From assembly GCF_001455965.1 (NCBI RefSeq), contig NZ_LKKO01000020.1:45337-109336 (forward strand): a DNA stretch of 64,000 bases. The letters are read 5' to 3'. Source of the DNA: Methylobacterium sp. GXS13. Its GTDB lineage: Bacteria > Pseudomonadota > Alphaproteobacteria > Rhizobiales > Beijerinckiaceae. Below, one piece after another: positions 17,185 to 25,942 of the stretch. The position numbers were made by a program, and so were the translations under genes. Each line of letters begins with the position of its first letter. Position 1 is the first letter of the stretch. Under the pieces are notes generated by a model, which ran no database searches, had not been told where the DNA came from, and saw only the letters and a program-made list of their open reading frames with translations.

Positions 17185-18716
17185 GGTCGGTACCCCTCTC
17201 GGCGCCGGTCGGCTGCCGCACGTCGTTGCGCCGCCCGCACGCCCGCGATCAGCCCGAGACCGGTATAGAGCAGCTCAGCGATACCCAGATTCAGGCGGAA
17301 GCCCGGGTCGACCAAACCGTGCAACAGGTGTGCGATCAGGCCGACGGCGCAAGCCGCTGCGATGGCCGCCAGGGGATCCCCGATCGGTGCGCGCCACGCG
17401 GCCCGGAAGCCCCGGAAGATCCCGACCAAAAAGACCAAGGCGAAGGCCGTATAGCCGACGATCCCGACCTCGGTGAGGATCAGAATGTGCAGGTTGTGCA
17501 CCACGTGGTTCGAGCGGTCGAACAGGCCGGCGAGGCGGGACAGGCCAGTCTGATCAAGCACGGCGAACTGATTGCCGAAATTGTTCAGGCCGACGCCGAA
17601 GATCGGGAATTGTTCGAATAGGGCCAGGGCGGCCGCATTGAGCGGCCCACGCTGAGCCGCCGAGCCGCCATCGTCCGCGGTGAGGCGTTCCCAGACCAGC
17701 GGCCCGGCGTAGATCGCTCCGATCCCGGCCACCACGACCAGCACGGCGAACACGATCAGGCTCGCCCGGGAGAAGAGCCGGTCCCGGTAGACCAGCAGGA
17801 CGACCAGGGTGGCCGAGAGCGGATAGGTCAGCCACGAGGCACGTGACAGGGTCAGCACTACGCCGACGACGGCCGATCCGGCGCCGGCCGCTCCGATGAG
17901 GCGCAGGAGCCGCGGACCCCGCGAGAGGGCGAGCGCCAGGGCCAGCGGCCAGACGAACTCGTAGTAATAGCCGAGGATGTTGGGGTGAACCTTCAGACCG
18001 CCAGCGCGGCGTTGCGCAGAGAAGTTGATGTTTTCCTCGACGATCTGCTCCTCGCCCAGCACCGAGAGGCCGAGTTCGGAGCCGGAGACGTATTGCAGGC
18101 CCGCCACCGCGGTCTGCACAAGGCACAAGGCACAGATCGCCAGAGCCAGGGTCCGGATGTCGGCCCCCGACAGGTTCGAGACCGCGACCGAGACCAAGAG
18201 CAGGCCGAGGAACCGCCAGGCATCGAACCACAGGTACGCGGTGTCTGTGGCGTTGCTGAGGGAAAGCAGGCCGGCCGCCAGAAATCCGATCTGCGTCAGG
18301 ACGAGGGGCCGATCGAGGCGCAGGCCCCGGACGCGCTCGCCGATGCCGGTCACCTTCGACAAGATCAGCGTCAAAGCCACGAGGAGCGCGACGCTGACCG
18401 TCAGTCCAGCCCCGCCGCCGATGCTCGGCAGGTATTGGCCATTCGCCTCGAAATGCTGAAAGAAACTGACGTCGAGCTTCACGGTCAGCCCGACCGCGAG
18501 GCCGACCAGCAGGAGGGGCGTCAGGCGGTAGCGCTGTCCGGCGATGAGGGCGCTGACCCCGCCGAAGGCAGCCGCCAGCCCGACCACGGCGAATTTGAGA
18601 GGCGCAGCGCTCAGCGCCACGGCGCCAGCCGCGGCGGCAAGGCCGAGGGTGGCGATGGGCAAGGCGCGGAGCGCGCGCAGCGAGGCACCGCTCATCCGAG
18701 CCACCGGTACAGCCAT
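17181..18716 (-). CDS. O-antigen ligase/polymerase family membrane protein (Wzy/WaaL-like)
   Basis: The 511-residue protein has 11-13 predicted helices and a large periplasmic loop near residues 330-400. The loop contains AQRGPLNAAALALFEQFPI and FGVGLNNFG, the hallmark of PF04932 proteins. With a flippase, Wzz-like and Wza-like proteins nearby, the polymerase (Wzy) role is more likely than LPS ligation. It overlaps both neighbours: 25 bases with the ATPase gene and four with the GT2 gene. The start could also be the methionine at residue 8. Confidence 0.85.
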   Translation of the reverse strand: MAVPVARMSGASLRALRALPIATLGLAAAAGAVALSAAPLKFAVVGLAAAFGGVSALIAGQRYRLTPLLLVGLAVGLTVKLDVSFFQHFEANGQYLPSIGGGAGLTVSVALLVALTLILSKVTGIGERVRGLRLDRPLVLTQIGFLAAGLLSLSNATDTAYLWFDAWRFLGLLLVSVAVSNLSGADIRTLALAICALCLVQTAVAGLQYVSGSELGLSVLGEEQIVEENINFSAQRRAGGLKVHPNILGYYYEFVWPLALALALSRGPRLLRLIGAAGAGSAVVGVVLTLSRASWLTYPLSATLVVLLVYRDRLFSRASLIVFAVLVVVAGIGAIYAGPLVWERLTADDGGSAAQRGPLNAAALALFEQFPIFGVGLNNFGNQFAVLDQTGLSRLAGLFDRSNHVVHNLHILILTEVGIVGYTAFALVFLVGIFRGFRAAWRAPIGDPLAAIAAACAVGLIAHLLHGLVDPGFRLNLGIAELLYTGLGLIAGVRAAQRRAAADRRREGYRP

Positions 18717-19330
18717 TTCGGGATCGGCCGGCGGGTCCCGTTGAGGACGATGCCGAGCGGCGCACCGCCCGCTGCCTTGAGGTCGGCGAGCGCCTGCTGC
18801 GCCACGGCCCGGCGCGTGCGCTCGGCGCCGATCACCAGGACGAATCCGTCCACGAACGGCGAGAGCGCTGCAGCGTCGCCGATCTCGGTGATCGGCTCGC
18901 AGTCCAGGATGGCGAGGTCGAAGCGGTCGTCGACCAGCGCCAGGAAGTCCTCCACGCGGCCGTCGTCCAGGGTCGCCCGCTGAATCGCCCTGTCGTTGCC
19001 AGCCGGCACGACGCTGAGGCCGTCCGCCACCGGGTGAACCCCGAGGCTCGGTGCTACGTCGCCGGCGACGATGTCGGCGAAGCCCGGGCGGCCGACGAGC
19101 CCGTAGGCTTCTGCGAGCGATGGCCGTGACCAGTTCGCTTCAATCAGTACGGCGGTGCGGCCGCGGCGGGCATAGGCGCCGGCGAGTTCCCGAGCGAGGG
19201 TACTGACGCCCTCGCCGGGCTGGACGGCGGTGATCCCGACCCGGCGGAGCCGGGCTTCGTGGCGGCTGAGTTGGACGAGCGCCGGCTCCAGCACGGCCGG
19301 GTCGATCAGCGGGGCGTTGGCGGTGATCAT
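18692..19330 (-). CDS. CpsD/CapB-like ATPase with altered Walker A
   Basis: The 212-residue protein matches the cytoplasmic kinase half of polysaccharide co-polymerases (BY-kinase, ParA-like fold). The P-loop at about residues 36-43 reads PGEGVST where active kinases have PGEGKST, so the ATP-binding lysine is missing. The Walker A' aspartate is replaced by glutamate in LIEANWSRPSL, while the Walker B-like LAILDCEP segment is kept. The usual C-terminal tyrosine cluster is absent. It probably binds the Wzz-like partner encoded next to it without normal kinase activity. Confidence 0.8.
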   Translation of the reverse strand: MITANAPLIDPAVLEPALVQLSRHEARLRRVGITAVQPGEGVSTLARELAGAYARRGRTAVLIEANWSRPSLAEAYGLVGRPGFADIVAGDVAPSLGVHPVADGLSVVPAGNDRAIQRATLDDGRVEDFLALVDDRFDLAILDCEPITEIGDAAALSPFVDGFVLVIGAERTRRAVAQQALADLKAAGGAPLGIVLNGTRRPIPKWLYRWLG

Positions 19331-20901
19331 GCGGCGGCTCCGCCGAAACGCGGGCGCCGCCCAGGGCCCGAGCGCAGCGGCACGGCGGCCAGAACCGGCA
19401 CGCGCAGCGAGCGGGCGACTTCGGATGCACTACGGTAGGTCTGGGCGAGTATCTCGGCGAGAGCGACATAGGCCAGCGCGGCGAGCAGCCCGAGGCCGGC
19501 TGCCAGGCCGAGGATCAAGGGCCGGTTCGGGCCGGAGGGCAGCCGCGGCGGTACGGCGCGCGCGACCAACGCGGAGGAGGTCACGGACTGCGCGTCAAGC
19601 CCGGTGCCTGTGCGCAGGGCGTCGATCCGCTTCTGGGTGTCGGTGATCTCGTCGCTGAGCAGGCTCTTCTGCTGCGCCAGCCGGCCATAGGCCAGGGCGG
19701 CGTCGCTCTGGCCGATGGCGGCTCTGCGGCGGTTGGCTTCGATCCCCGTGATGGTCTGAATCTTCTCCGACAGAACCGAGAGCCGCGCCGTGTCGGCGGC
19801 GATCAGCGCTTGGTACTTCTGCCGGGTCAGGGCCGCGAGGTCCCGGTCGAGGCTGACGAATTCGGGCGCGGTCGGCCTGAACCGGACGGCGATCTCCGCG
19901 CGCTTGGTCCTGAGATCCGCCCAGCGCGTGTCGAAGGCCGCGACGGTCGGGTCGGCATCGGGCGGCGTCGGCTGCCAGCGATCGGGGCCGGTCTCGCGGG
20001 TGCGCTTGAGCCGGGCCTCGACGCCTTCACGCTCGATCTGCGCGGCCGATTTTTGGCGGGCGAGGTCGGACAGCGTTCCGAGGTCGTTCTGCTGCTCGAT
20101 CTCGAAGCTCGCGGTGTTGTTGCCTTTCAGGGATTTTGCCAGCTGTGCATCGATGGCGGCGAGGTCGGCGCGCGCCCGCTCCAGCTTGCCCTGGTAGAAG
20201 GTCGCCGGGGTCTCGTCGGCATAGACCTCGACATGGCGGCGCTTGTAGGCGTCGAGCAGCCGATTCAGGGCCTGGGCGGCGAAGTTCGGATCCGTCCAGG
20301 TGAAGCCGGTCAGGATCACGTCCGTCTCCTTGACGAACACGACCTTGAAGGACGCCAAGTAGGCCTCGTAGAGCTTCTCGTCAGGGCTCAGGTGGCGCAG
20401 GAGGCCGAGCGCCTCGAACGGGATGCGGGCGGTGTCCACGATCCAGGTCTTGACCGCCTTGGCCCCGCGCATGGCGACACGGCCCTGGTAGATCAGCCAA
20501 TCCATCCAGTCCTCGGGGGGCGGCCCGAGATCGCCCGCCGGAGTGATCGCCTTCAGCGCCGCGAACTCGTCGCGCACGATGCTCGGATCACGCAGGATTT
20601 CGATCTCGTTGTTCACGTTCTGCGCGCGTTCCGAGAACATGTAGTTCTGGTTGGCGCCGCTCTGGATCGGGGCGGCCGACTTCTCGCGGCCGAGGCGTAT
20701 GATCAGCTTGGCGTCGGCGGTGTATTCGGCCGGCGTCAGCAGGAGGTAGATGCCGGCGCCGAGGATCGCGGCGGCCAGGATCAGCAGGGCTGGCCGGATA
20801 TGCCGGAACAGGGCCGCCAGGGCGTCGCGAAGATCGAAGGCGATATCCTCGAACGCGTCGGGCGTGGTCCGGTCGGGCCGGGACAGGTCGGACTTCGTCA
20901 C
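19327..20901 (-). CDS. Wzz/GumC-type polysaccharide chain-length regulator
   Basis: The 524-residue inner-membrane protein has a first helix at about residues 38-55, a Wzz domain following it (YTADAKLIIRLGREKS), a long coiled-coil periplasmic part, and a second helix near residue 470 with the proline-rich PPRLPSGPNRPLILGLAAGL entry. It controls chain length together with the export protein. The kinase domain is a separate gene just downstream, the split arrangement of proteobacterial co-polymerases. It overlaps both neighbours by four bases. Confidence 0.9.
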   Translation of the reverse strand: MTKSDLSRPDRTTPDAFEDIAFDLRDALAALFRHIRPALLILAAAILGAGIYLLLTPAEYTADAKLIIRLGREKSAAPIQSGANQNYMFSERAQNVNNEIEILRDPSIVRDEFAALKAITPAGDLGPPPEDWMDWLIYQGRVAMRGAKAVKTWIVDTARIPFEALGLLRHLSPDEKLYEAYLASFKVVFVKETDVILTGFTWTDPNFAAQALNRLLDAYKRRHVEVYADETPATFYQGKLERARADLAAIDAQLAKSLKGNNTASFEIEQQNDLGTLSDLARQKSAAQIEREGVEARLKRTRETGPDRWQPTPPDADPTVAAFDTRWADLRTKRAEIAVRFRPTAPEFVSLDRDLAALTRQKYQALIAADTARLSVLSEKIQTITGIEANRRRAAIGQSDAALAYGRLAQQKSLLSDEITDTQKRIDALRTGTGLDAQSVTSSALVARAVPPRLPSGPNRPLILGLAAGLGLLAALAYVALAEILAQTYRSASEVARSLRVPVLAAVPLRSGPGRRPRFGGAAA

Positions 20902-22070
20902 GTCCCGGACCTCACGGTTGCGCTGGTGGAGGTGTTGGCCGACGGACCGGTGATGTAATTCACACCGAAGCCGGTACCGTTGAAGAGCAGGATCTGGCGA
21001 ACCACCAGATCGACGGCGCGGGCGGTCTTGGCCAGCAGTGATGGCGGCACGTAGACCGTGGCGTTCGGCGGCACGATGATCGTGTCCGCCAGCCCCGGCT
21101 GGCCGATATCGACGATGCGGACGCTGCCTGCTGCCTCGGCGTCGAACCGGATGATGCGCACGGCCTCGCCCGCGGCGGTCGGCAGGATGCCACCGGCCGA
21201 GCCCAGGACCTGCGCCAAGGTGCGGGCGCCCTGGAGGGTCACGGGCCCAGGAGCCCGGACTTCACCGAACACCATGGTGTTGGCCGGCACCAAGCTCGCG
21301 AGCCGCACGCTCGTGCTCACCGTGGCGAGCTGGCGGTGGTAGGCCGCGGTGAGGCTGCCGGCGAGTTCGGTCACGGTCTTTCCGGCGGCCTGAACCGCGG
21401 GCACCATCGGCAGGTTGATCTTGCCGTCCGGCTCGATCGCCAGGACCTTCACGCGGCCCATATCGGCCCGCTGGGTGAGTTCGCGGAAATCATCGGTCAC
21501 GGTGCGGAATTTGCGCAGCATGATCGTGACGACCGGGTCGATGAGGACGTCGTCGTAGCTGTTCTTGATCAGCGCGGCCGCGGCTTCCGGCGACAGGCCG
21601 GCGACCTTGATGCCGTTCTTGCCCGGCAGCGAGATCCGGCCGTCCGGCCGCACGATCACCGTACGGTTGTATTCTGGGTGGGTGCGGAAATCGACGTCGA
21701 ACTCGTCGCTGGGGTTGAGACGGTAGGTCGGCTGAACCACGCTGGAATCGATCAGGAACGAGACTTCGAGGTTGTCGCCGACGTTGAGCCGATAGTTGGC
21801 CAGTCCCAGGCGCATCGTGCGCCCGACCTCCTCCTGGGCAGCCGCGACCAAGGCGGGCGGCAGACCCTCGGTAATCGAGCCGGTCTGCGTCACGTCCGGG
21901 CCGGATCGCCCGGCGGATGTGGGTTTGCCCGACATACAACCGCTCAGCAGCGGTGCGCAGGTCAGGACCGCCAGCGCGGTGGCACGACTTCGCGGATGAG
22001 CCGCGAGGCCGGATGCCCGGGAGACGCGCCGGGTCGCCGCGCTGAGGACCGCAGACAGGATAAACGCCAT
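20898..22070 (-). CDS. Polysaccharide export outer-membrane lipoprotein (Wza/GumB-like)
   Basis: The 390-residue protein has a long N-terminal segment ending in the lipobox L42-S43-G44-C45. The Poly_export domain follows with YRLNPSDEFDVDF and RPDGRISLPG, and an SLBB-like domain with GEVRAPGPVTLQG. The C-terminal part may form the outer-membrane helix. It should make the export channel. It heads the minus-strand export run. The signal's n-region is long, so a later start is possible. Confidence 0.9.
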   Translation of the reverse strand: MAFILSAVLSAATRRVSRASGLAAHPRSRATALAVLTCAPLLSGCMSGKPTSAGRSGPDVTQTGSITEGLPPALVAAAQEEVGRTMRLGLANYRLNVGDNLEVSFLIDSSVVQPTYRLNPSDEFDVDFRTHPEYNRTVIVRPDGRISLPGKNGIKVAGLSPEAAAALIKNSYDDVLIDPVVTIMLRKFRTVTDDFRELTQRADMGRVKVLAIEPDGKINLPMVPAVQAAGKTVTELAGSLTAAYHRQLATVSTSVRLASLVPANTMVFGEVRAPGPVTLQGARTLAQVLGSAGGILPTAAGEAVRIIRFDAEAAGSVRIVDIGQPGLADTIIVPPNATVYVPPSLLAKTARAVDLVVRQILLFNGTGFGVNYITGPSANTSTSATVRSGT

Positions 22071-22525
22071 CGACCTTCAGCCGCACCATGCTCGACTGCG
22101 CCCGTCCGATGACAACTCGTGATCGAACCGCGCTGAGCGATACAATCGACGGGTTTGGTTAACGAGGCTTGAAGCTCCCCCGTCTCGAATCTATCAGAAG
22201 TTGTGATCTCGGCCGCGTGGCAGAGTACGGAGCTGTGGTCGGGCGGCGGCAGGGCCGGATGCCCCTTCTGGGTTCAACCGACGCCGTTCCATCTGCCGGA
22301 TCGACGGCGCTTACGTTCATTGAGCCACCTGATACCCAGGAGCCACCCTCGGGAATAATCAATCCATCAACCTGGATCGACCTATCGAAATTGTCGTCCG
22401 TTGAGCTGATTGCTCGGTATTGAGGGTTAAAATGACGAAATACGATTGATCATCGGGCGTTATTTTGATGAAATGAATGTATAACGATCCTGATGGCCGG
22501 TTTTGCCGGCTCGGAGTCGAGCCCC
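22071..22525. other. Divergent regulatory region between export gene and LuxR-type gene
   Basis: About 450 bases without a supported gene, with AT-rich stretches at 22170-22210 and 22335-22490 that stand out against the GC-rich surroundings. It should hold the promoters of the polysaccharide export run and of the luxR-type gene. A 6-bp inverted repeat lies at 22458-22486. Confidence 0.55.
22458..22486. promoter_or_regulatory. Candidate operator upstream of the LuxR-type gene
   Basis: CGTTAT (22458-22463) and ATAACG (22481-22486) form an inverted repeat across 17 AT-rich bases, immediately before the possible upstream ATG at 22493. This could be an autoregulatory site, but the arms are short. 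Confidence 0.25.
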
Positions 22526-23629
22526 ATGCCCGGCCTGAATCATGATCCCGTTGCGCGCCTGCGTGATGATCTGGAGATGAGCTTCCGGGAAGATCTGGAA
22601 GAGGCGGTGGTCGATCCGGCGCGCTGGCCGGACCTGATGGAGCGAGTTGCACAGGCTTCTGGGAGCGAGGGGGCGCTGCTCCTGCGCACCGACCGGACGG
22701 GTCTGGACGCGATCACAACGGCCTCTTTGGCCGAATCCTCGAGGCGCTATTTCGAAGAACATTGGCATCGGGAGGATCACCGCTTTCGCGGACTGCCGAT
22801 GATCCGGGCCCGGGGCATCGCCGTCGACCAGGATTTCACGACGCCCGAGGAGATTGAGCGGCTGCCGTTCTATCAGGATCTGCTGGCCTCCAGCGGCCTG
22901 CGCTGGTTCGCCGGCATCGGCTTCGAGGTGAAGGGCCGGCTCTGGTGCCTGGCCTTGCAGAGGACCGTGGCGCAGGGCCTGTACGAGCCCCATGAGCAGG
23001 CGCGTCTCGCCACCCTGTCACCGCTGCTCCGACGTGCCGGGCTCCTCACCGCGGTGGTCGAGAAGGCGCGACTCGCCGGGCTGACGGAGGCTTTCGACGT
23101 CCTTGGGCGTCCCGCCATGATCCTCGATTCCGAGGGGAGGGCCATCCGCTGGAACACGGCGTTCAGTACTCTGCTCGGTCGCGATCTGAAACTGGCGGGT
23201 GGACGTCTCATCGCCGAGGAGGGCGAGGCTGCGCGGCAGCTCGAGGCGCTGTCGCGGCCGTCCGGGCGATCGCCGATCTCCGCCGTGGTGGTGCCGCGGC
23301 GCGATGCCCTTCCGATCGCGATCCATGTCGTGCCGCTGGTCGGCCCCAGCCGCGGATTGTTCGCGGGCGGGCGTACGCTGCTGATCGCCAGCGTCCCCGG
23401 CGCTCTGCCGGTTCCGCCTGCCGCCATCCTTCAGACCGCCTATCGGTTGACGCCAGCGGAGGCGCGCTTGGCCCAGGCTGTATCCGGTGGTCTCAGCCTC
23501 GCCGAGGCGGCGAACCAATTTTCGATCACTGCTGCCACGGCACGCTCACAGCTGAAGGCGATCTTCGCCAAGACCGGCGCGACCCGGCAATCGGACCTGC
23601 TCCGGCTTGTGACCGGGCTGGCGCGGTAG
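22526..23629 (+). CDS. LuxR-family transcriptional regulator
   Basis: The 367-residue protein ends with a LuxR-type helix-turn-helix at about residues 305-365: YRLTPAEARLAQAVSGGLSLAEAA and then ATARSQLKAIFAKTGATRQSDLLR. A PAS-like region near residues 180-280 includes GRPAMILDSEGRAIRWNTAF. The N-terminal third is unassigned. ATG at 22526 is preferred because GGAG lies nine bases before it; ATG at 22493 has no ribosome site but would add 11 residues. Its divergence from the polysaccharide export gene makes control of that locus plausible. Confidence 0.8.
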   Translation: MPGLNHDPVARLRDDLEMSFREDLEEAVVDPARWPDLMERVAQASGSEGALLLRTDRTGLDAITTASLAESSRRYFEEHWHREDHRFRGLPMIRARGIAVDQDFTTPEEIERLPFYQDLLASSGLRWFAGIGFEVKGRLWCLALQRTVAQGLYEPHEQARLATLSPLLRRAGLLTAVVEKARLAGLTEAFDVLGRPAMILDSEGRAIRWNTAFSTLLGRDLKLAGGRLIAEEGEAARQLEALSRPSGRSPISAVVVPRRDALPIAIHVVPLVGPSRGLFAGGRTLLIASVPGALPVPPAAILQTAYRLTPAEARLAQAVSGGLSLAEAANQFSITAATARSQLKAIFAKTGATRQSDLLRLVTGLAR

Positions 23630-23701
23630 GCCGCCCGAGAGTGGGAAGCGGAACGTCTTCGGTCACGCGGTCGTTGCCAACAACACATTCGGAGAACCGC
23701 A

Positions 23702-23902
23702 ATGACATATCGGATTGCACTGGCTTCCGCGCTGGCGATCGGCGCTCTCGTGCTCGGCGCGCCGGCCGAAGCGAAAGGCTGTCTCAAGGGGGCGGTCGTT
23801 GGTGGGATTGCCGGGCATATGGCCGGTCACGGCAAGATGGGCGCCGCCGCTGGCTGCGCAGTCGGGCATCACCGGGCGAACAAGAAAGACAAGCAGGGCT
23901 AA
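23702..23902 (+). CDS. Small exported glycine-zipper protein
   Basis: The 66-residue protein has a signal peptide of about 24 residues ending in APAEA. A glycine-alanine-rich segment follows (GAVVGGIAGHMAGHGKMGAAAG) that resembles a glycine-zipper membrane motif, and then a basic tail. Two cysteines (in GCLKG and GCAVG) could form a disulfide. Similar small proteins are common in Methylobacterium-like genomes, with no known role. A clear terminator follows. Confidence 0.7.
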   Translation: MTYRIALASALAIGALVLGAPAEAKGCLKGAVVGGIAGHMAGHGKMGAAAGCAVGHHRANKKDKQG

Positions 23903-23972
23903 TCCAGCCCTCTCGCTCGACCCATGCACCGTCCTCGACAGGGCGGTGACCTGGAATGACCCACGGCCTCAT

Positions 23973-24004
23973 GAAGCCGGATCCCTGAGGGGGGATCCGG
24001 CTTC
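23973..24004 (+). terminator. Intrinsic terminator after the glycine-zipper gene
   Basis: A perfect 13-bp stem (23973-23985 and 23992-24004) with a six-base loop is followed by TTCCGTTTT, about 70 bases past the stop codon. Confidence 0.75.
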
Positions 24005-24096
24005 TTCCGTTTTGGATCCGTGTTCGCCGAGCGGGATTGGCCGGACCGCACCAAGCGAACCGTCGCTCCAAGCCGCCGCCGGAGGTCGCGTCGCCC

Positions 24097-24130
24097 TTGA
24101 CGCTTCATTGAAGTTGTTCTAATTAAGAAC
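24097..24130 (+). promoter_or_regulatory. Promoter with overlapping palindrome
   Basis: TTGACG (24097-24102), a 17-base spacer and TAATTA (24120-24125) form a sigma-70-like promoter about 60 bases before the next gene. GTTCT and AGAAC (24116-24120 and 24126-24130) make a palindrome around the -10 box, where a repressor would block transcription. Confidence 0.5.
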
Positions 24131-24189
24131 TGACATAGAGCGGGCCATTCGACGACCTGCCGAAGCTTTCACGACGACGGAGAGACACC

Positions 24190-24399
24190 ATGACCGGTAC
24201 CGCGAACGCCGCCTGCGAGAGCTGCCGCTTCTTCGACGATCACAAGCTCAACGGTGCTCAAGCGCAGGGCGACGAGGGTCTCTGCCGCTTCAATCCGCCG
24301 GTCAGCCAGCCCGCACCGCAGTCCAAGGGTCTGTGGCCGGTGGTGGCCTCCAAGGACTGGTGTGGCCACTTCACCGCCGAAATGACCGCGGCCGAATAA
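24190..24399 (+). CDS. Small four-cysteine protein, function unknown
   Basis: The 69-residue protein has cysteines spaced CX2C near the N-terminus (CESCRFF), then one in GLCRFNPP and one in DWCGHF. This pattern suits binding of a metal or an iron-sulfur cluster. The cysteine frame with FNPP, WP and W-CG-F residues recurs in short conserved hypothetical proteins of alphaproteobacteria. No signal peptide is seen. It has its own promoter, possibly with an operator over the -10 box. Confidence 0.7.
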   Translation: MTGTANAACESCRFFDDHKLNGAQAQGDEGLCRFNPPVSQPAPQSKGLWPVVASKDWCGHFTAEMTAAE

Positions 24400-24554
24400 T
24401 CGGATCGCACGGCGAATCGATTGCGGACCGGATCTGCGTCCATCCCCGCGCAATCCGGCCACGGGATCGGCCGTGACGATCCGGGCGCGATCGCCCGGCC
24501 CCTCGGGGTGATCGCGCATTGCCGGTCTGAGCGTCGGGCAGATAGAAGTGGACC

Positions 24555-25085
24555 GTGACCCACACGATCCGCCCTGCAATCGAGGTCGATCTCCCGGCCA
24601 TCGCATCCATCTACGGCGATGCCGTCAGCACCGGCACGGCCAGCTTCGAGTTGGAGCCGCCGAGCATCGTTGAGATGGCTCGCCGTTTCGCTGTCCTGAA
24701 CGAGGGCGGCTTCCCGTATCTCGTGGCTGTCCGGGATGGCACGGTGGCCGGCTACGCCTATGCCGGCCCTTATCACCAGCGCGCGGCGTACCGCTCGACC
24801 CTCGAGGATTCGATCTACGTCGCGCGGTCGGCCCGGGCGGCGCGCTTCGGCCGCGCCCTGCTCACCGCGTTGATCGCCGAGAGCGAGCGCATTGGTGGCC
24901 GGACGATGGTCGCGGTCATCGCCGAGAGTGACTGCACCGCCTCCGTTGCGCTGCATGCCGGCCTCGGGTTCACGCCGGTCGGCACCCTGGCAGGCGTTGG
25001 CTACAAGCAAGGCCGCTGGCTCGACGTGACTCTGATGCAGCGGCCGCTGGGGCCCGGCCGCAGCACACCGCCCACGCGTGCCTGA
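24555..25085 (+). CDS. GNAT family N-acetyltransferase (phosphinothricin acetyltransferase-like)
   Basis: The 176-residue protein has the layout of Pat/YncA-like GNAT enzymes: IRPAIEVDLPAIASIYGDAV at the start, FPYLVAVRDGTVAGYAYAG in the middle, SIYVARSARAARFGRALL forming the acetyl-CoA site, and HAGLGFTPVGTLAGVGYKQGRW near the end. It probably acetylates an amino-acid-like amine such as methionine sulfoximine or phosphinothricin. It stands alone. Confidence 0.85.
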   Translation: MTHTIRPAIEVDLPAIASIYGDAVSTGTASFELEPPSIVEMARRFAVLNEGGFPYLVAVRDGTVAGYAYAGPYHQRAAYRSTLEDSIYVARSARAARFGRALLTALIAESERIGGRTMVAVIAESDCTASVALHAGLGFTPVGTLAGVGYKQGRWLDVTLMQRPLGPGRSTPPTRA

Positions 25086-25295
25086 ACCATCCGCATCGAT
25101 ACGAAGACTTGCCAATACGCCTCAGCCCTAGGCTGCGCCGTCATGATGCGGACAACTTCGCGCGGGACAGGGCGGGCAGGACGCGCGCGTCGCCAGGTTC
25201 TGGACCCGGCGACAGCGCGATGACGCGACCGAGGGGGCTTTCCGCATGGCGGGTGGTTGCGCTCCTTCAGGGTCGCGAGGCAAGGGAGTTCGGGT

Positions 25296-25907
25296 ATGAC
25301 GATGTCTTCGATCGGTCGGCGGATCGCGCCGCTCGCGGTCCTTGCGTTCGCCGCGCTGGCGGCTCCCGCGCAAGCCGCGGCTCCGGCCGACCCCAGCGGC
25401 ACCTATCTGACCGAAGACGGCCGCGCCCGCGTTCGCCTCGAGAAGTGCGGTGCGGCCAACGACCGTCTGTGCGGCTACGTGGTGTGGCTCAAGGTTCCGC
25501 TCAACGATAAGGGCGAGCCGCGGATCGACTTCAAGAATCCCGACCCGAAGAAGCAGGCGCGCCCATCCCTGGGTCACCAGCTGATCATGGGTCTGAAGCC
25601 GAACGCTGACGCCCATTACGAGGGCAAGATCTACAATTCCGAGGACGGCAAGTCCTACGACGTGACGATCTGGACGGACGCGCCCAACGAGTTGACGGTG
25701 CGTGGATGCCTGATCGCCTTCCTGTGCAAGTCGCAGACCTGGAACAAGGTCGTCGACCTCGCGCCCGGCCAGCTCACAGGACCCACCAACGCCCCGAACG
25801 GCCCGCGCAGCGATCCGGAATTCGCCACGGGGTCGAAGCCCACCGCCAAGGCGGGCGCGAAGCCGCCGTCGAAGCCAGCCGCAGCGGACGCTCCCGCTCC
25901 GCAATAA
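25296..25907 (+). CDS. DUF2147 family exported protein
   Basis: The 203-residue protein has a signal peptide of about 28 residues (ending AQA) and a DUF2147 domain with the pattern DPSGTYLTEDGRARVRLEKC, LCGYVVWLK and the later YNSEDGKSYDVTIW and CLIAFLCKSQTW. Family members are small periplasmic beta-barrel proteins of unknown function. The C-terminal 35 residues are a lysine/alanine/proline tail. ATG at 25296 was picked by the signal peptide and a nearby GGGAG. Confidence 0.85.
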   Translation: MTMSSIGRRIAPLAVLAFAALAAPAQAAAPADPSGTYLTEDGRARVRLEKCGAANDRLCGYVVWLKVPLNDKGEPRIDFKNPDPKKQARPSLGHQLIMGLKPNADAHYEGKIYNSEDGKSYDVTIWTDAPNELTVRGCLIAFLCKSQTWNKVVDLAPGQLTGPTNAPNGPRSDPEFATGSKPTAKAGAKPPSKPAAADAPAPQ

Positions 25908-25915
25908 GCAGGATG

Positions 25916-25942
25916 CGCGGCCCTCAATCGTTGAGGGCCGCG
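25916..25942. terminator. Shared terminator-like hairpin between two convergent genes
   Basis: A perfect 12-bp stem (25916-25927 and 25931-25942) with a three-base loop lies at the junction of convergent genes. It includes the last codons of the serine hydrolase gene. There is no T-run. Confidence 0.6.
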
